Made by a program: the position numbers and the translations under genes
DNA from: Chloroflexota bacterium
GTDB taxonomy: Bacteria > Chloroflexota > Dormibacteria > Dormibacterales > Dormibacteraceae
Assembly (NCBI GenBank): GCA_005883575.1
Contig: VBFH01000025.1
Span: 91,607 to 155,606 of the forward strand
Length of the DNA stretch: 64,000 nucleotides
Reading direction: 5' to 3'
Notes under the pieces: generated by a model
What the model saw: the letters and a program-made list of their open reading frames with translations, nothing else
Databases searched by the model: none
What the model was told of the DNA's origin: nothing
Part shown: one piece after another, positions 62,493 to 64,000 of the stretch
Layout of the letters: every line of letters starts with the position of its first letter
Numbering within the stretch: the first letter of the stretch is position 1

Positions 62493-63020
62493 ATGCCCCG
62501 ATACGTGGCCAAAACGGAAATCGCCTTCGCAGGCTTCTGGCGGCGCTCGCTCGCGTACCTGATCGACGCTACGTTGTTAGCCGGGGTCGAGATTGCGATG
62601 GCGTCGTCGATCGCGGTCCTGGCGCCGACCGACTTTCAGTCACTGGCGAACGTCATCCCGGTTTCTTCAGCACTGTGGTGGGCCTACTTCGTGGTGATGG
62701 AGAGCTCCCCGGCGCAGGGGACGCTTGGCAAGCTCGCACTGGGCCTGTACGTCGCGGACGTCCACGGTGACCCGATCACCTTTCGGCGGGCATCGTTCCG
62801 CAACGCTTTCAAGATCTTTTCGACCCTGATCCTCCTCGCCGGCTGGGTGATGGCCGGGTTCACGCCGCGCAAGCAGGCGCTGCACGACCTGCTGGCGGGG
62901 ACGCTCGTGCTGAGGAAGGTTCACTACTTCGTCATCGGACCGGATGCGCCAGTCGAGCCAGGCGATCACTGGGACGGCGCGGGTTGGGTGGCCTCCGCGC
63001 CGCCATTGGAGGAGTCATAA
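62493..63020 (+). CDS. RDD-family membrane protein
   Basis: This 175-residue protein opens with FAGFWRRSLAYLIDATLLAG (the Arg-Asp-Asp family signature area), has three or four helices, and carries the second motif GTLGKLALGLYVADVHGDPITFRRASFRNAFK. The role of RDD proteins is largely unknown; some act in ion exchange or in secretion loci. The ATG at 62493 has no ribosome-binding site. It ends 2 bases before the CpaB-like gene, so it belongs to the pilus transcription unit. Confidence 0.86.
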   Translation: MPRYVAKTEIAFAGFWRRSLAYLIDATLLAGVEIAMASSIAVLAPTDFQSLANVIPVSSALWWAYFVVMESSPAQGTLGKLALGLYVADVHGDPITFRRASFRNAFKIFSTLILLAGWVMAGFTPRKQALHDLLAGTLVLRKVHYFVIGPDAPVEPGDHWDGAGWVASAPPLEES

Positions 63021-63022
63021 GC

Positions 63023-63850
63023 ATGGCCGCGATTGGACAGACCAGGGCAGCGTTTCCAGCGCCGGCGCCGCAGAGCAAAATGCGCACGCCGCTGTTCATC
63101 TTCGGGGTGGCGCTGGCGCTCGTCGCATTTCTCGTGATGTTCGCGTTCGGCATCGTCTTCGTGAATCGCTCGCTGCCCACCGGCACCGTCCCGGTGGTCG
63201 TCGCCAAGGCGAACATCGACGCTAGGACGCCGATCACCCCGGACATGCTCACGTTGAGCTCGATCCCCGCCAGTGCGGTGCCCGCCCACTCGTATCTGCA
63301 CGTCGCCGATCTCAAAGGCATGTCTGCCGTGGTCACGATTTACAAGGGCGTGCCAATCTCCGACAACCTGGTGTCGTCGAACCCCGACCAGTTGACAAGC
63401 GGCCAGTCACCATACCTCCCCATCCCCCAAGGGTTCGTAGCGATCACCCTACCTACCGGCGAGCAGCAGGGCGTCGCGGGCTACATCGCCCAGGGCGACT
63501 ACATCAACGTCATCGCCACGCTCGACATGGGTCAGGTCTCGCCATCGAAACACGGAACGGTCACCCACACCGTGTTCACGAACGTCTACGTCCTGAGGGT
63601 GGGGCCTGAATCGCCTGTCGCGAAGCCTGCTCAAGGCCTGACAAGCAGCATCACCGTCGTCATGTCGCTTTGCGACGCGCAGTTCATGGCCTGGCTGATT
63701 CCAAACGCCACGCTCAAGTACGCGCTGCTCGCTTATAAGGACTATCAGCCTTCTTTGCCCAAGGCCGATCCAGCGTGCCCGTCGACGTCGGAGCCGGTCC
63801 AGGTCGGCGCAGCCGAGGTGGACGCGCGCTGGCACTTGACGAGGGGCTAG
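63023..63850 (+). CDS. cpaB: CpaB/RcpC-like Flp pilus assembly protein
   Basis: This 275-residue protein has one N-terminal transmembrane helix (TPLFIFGVALALVAFLVMFAF), then a SAF domain (VPVVVAKANIDARTPITPDML, GVPISDNLV) and an RcpC-like domain (ITLPTGEQQGVAGYIAQGDYINVIAT). CpaB proteins help assemble Tad/Flp pili outside the membrane. The ATG at 63023 has GGAGGAG upstream, inside the end of the RDD gene. It marks the start of a Tad locus continuing past the window. Confidence 0.88.
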   Translation: MAAIGQTRAAFPAPAPQSKMRTPLFIFGVALALVAFLVMFAFGIVFVNRSLPTGTVPVVVAKANIDARTPITPDMLTLSSIPASAVPAHSYLHVADLKGMSAVVTIYKGVPISDNLVSSNPDQLTSGQSPYLPIPQGFVAITLPTGEQQGVAGYIAQGDYINVIATLDMGQVSPSKHGTVTHTVFTNVYVLRVGPESPVAKPAQGLTSSITVVMSLCDAQFMAWLIPNATLKYALLAYKDYQPSLPKADPACPSTSEPVQVGAAEVDARWHLTRG

Positions 63851-63875
63851 GGGTGTCCGAGAGGAGGTCGATGTG

Positions 63876-64000
63876 ATGAGAGCCAGGCTTCGCGGCGACG
63901 GCTGGCAAGGAGTGGGTCCTGGGCGGCCCGCGTTGGTGCCGTTCGAGGCGTCCACGCAGAAACGACCGGATGCGCCCCGGCTTTCCTTCCACGATATGAC
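63876..64000 (+). CDS. Start of the next pilus-locus gene (partial)
   Basis: Forty-one codons are present before the right edge, with a strong site GAGGAGG 8 bases before ATG 63876; GTG 63873 directly upstream is an alternative. The visible start (MRARLRGDGWQGVGPGRPAL) is uninformative. By position after cpaB, a CpaE- or TadA-type gene is expected, which is inference only. Confidence 0.6.
   Translation, partial: MRARLRGDGWQGVGPGRPALVPFEASTQKRPDAPRLSFHDM

Overview
The window is a gene-dense, high-GC chromosomal segment (GTG and TTG starts are common) with no rRNA or tRNA gene, insertion sequence, prophage or CRISPR array that I could recognise. The surface genes suggest a monoderm: lipoproteins with lipoboxes, FtsEX beside an M23 peptidase, a class A penicillin-binding protein, Ser-Pro wall-spanning stalks and the start of a Tad/Flp pilus locus. 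Two operator-like sites, a LexA-type SOS box (CGAACGTGCGTTCG) and a DasR-like GntR palindrome, are of the Gram-positive/actinobacterial kind. I infer a member of the Actinomycetota, Chloroflexota or the related uncultured Dormibacterota. The phylum cannot be fixed from this sequence alone.

Layout. 1-5.9 kb (minus): an apparent amino-sugar uptake and cell-wall recycling operon, GntR regulator, sugar-binding lipoprotein, two permeases, GH3 N-acetylhexosaminidase and MurQ (cut by the window edge). 6.2-14.9 kb: housekeeping and accessory genes (GlsB-like protein, aldo/keto reductase, LysE-type exporter, CorA, methyltransferase, threonine-synthase-like enzyme, hydrolase, class III aminotransferase, a second GH3 lipoprotein, beta-carbonic anhydrase). 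15-20 kb: class A PBP, small membrane proteins, DksA-type zinc finger, DegT-type PLP enzyme. 20-27 kb: regulation, with an HNH nuclease under an apparent SOS box, a KaiC-like double ATPase paired with a MerR-HTH/receiver fusion, a divergent single-domain response regulator, and an ECF sigma factor overlapping a membrane-anchored hydrolase-fold protein that has lost its catalytic Ser and His. 27-32.5 kb: intradiol dioxygenase, a degenerate MsrQ-like membrane cluster, and ftsE-ftsX-M23 peptidase.

33-62 kb is dominated by surface glycan and phosphate chemistry. A GT39 glycosyltransferase, a multi-membrane phosphoesterase with Ig-like tail and a GH99-like lipoprotein lie in one transcription unit (33.9-41.0 kb). 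A mannose cluster (GT2, GtrA, HprK-like protein, cupin, ManC-type nucleotidyltransferase) follows at 42.7-47.6 kb. A 3,073-residue secreted metallophosphatase with long tandem repeats occupies 49.3-58.5 kb. A single protein fusing a phosphoesterase to a GH99-like domain on a Ser-Pro stalk occupies 59.5-62.1 kb. Two NarL-type response regulators and one orphan histidine kinase are scattered among these genes. The window ends at the start of a Tad pilus locus (RDD protein, CpaB-like protein, start of a further gene).

The most interesting candidates for undescribed biology are the ECF sigma/pseudo-hydrolase pair, the recurrent phosphoesterase plus GH99-like partnership (operonic in one place, fused in another), the HTH-receiver/KaiC-like pair with its dyad operator, and the MurNAc-type ABC operon with its palindromic operator.
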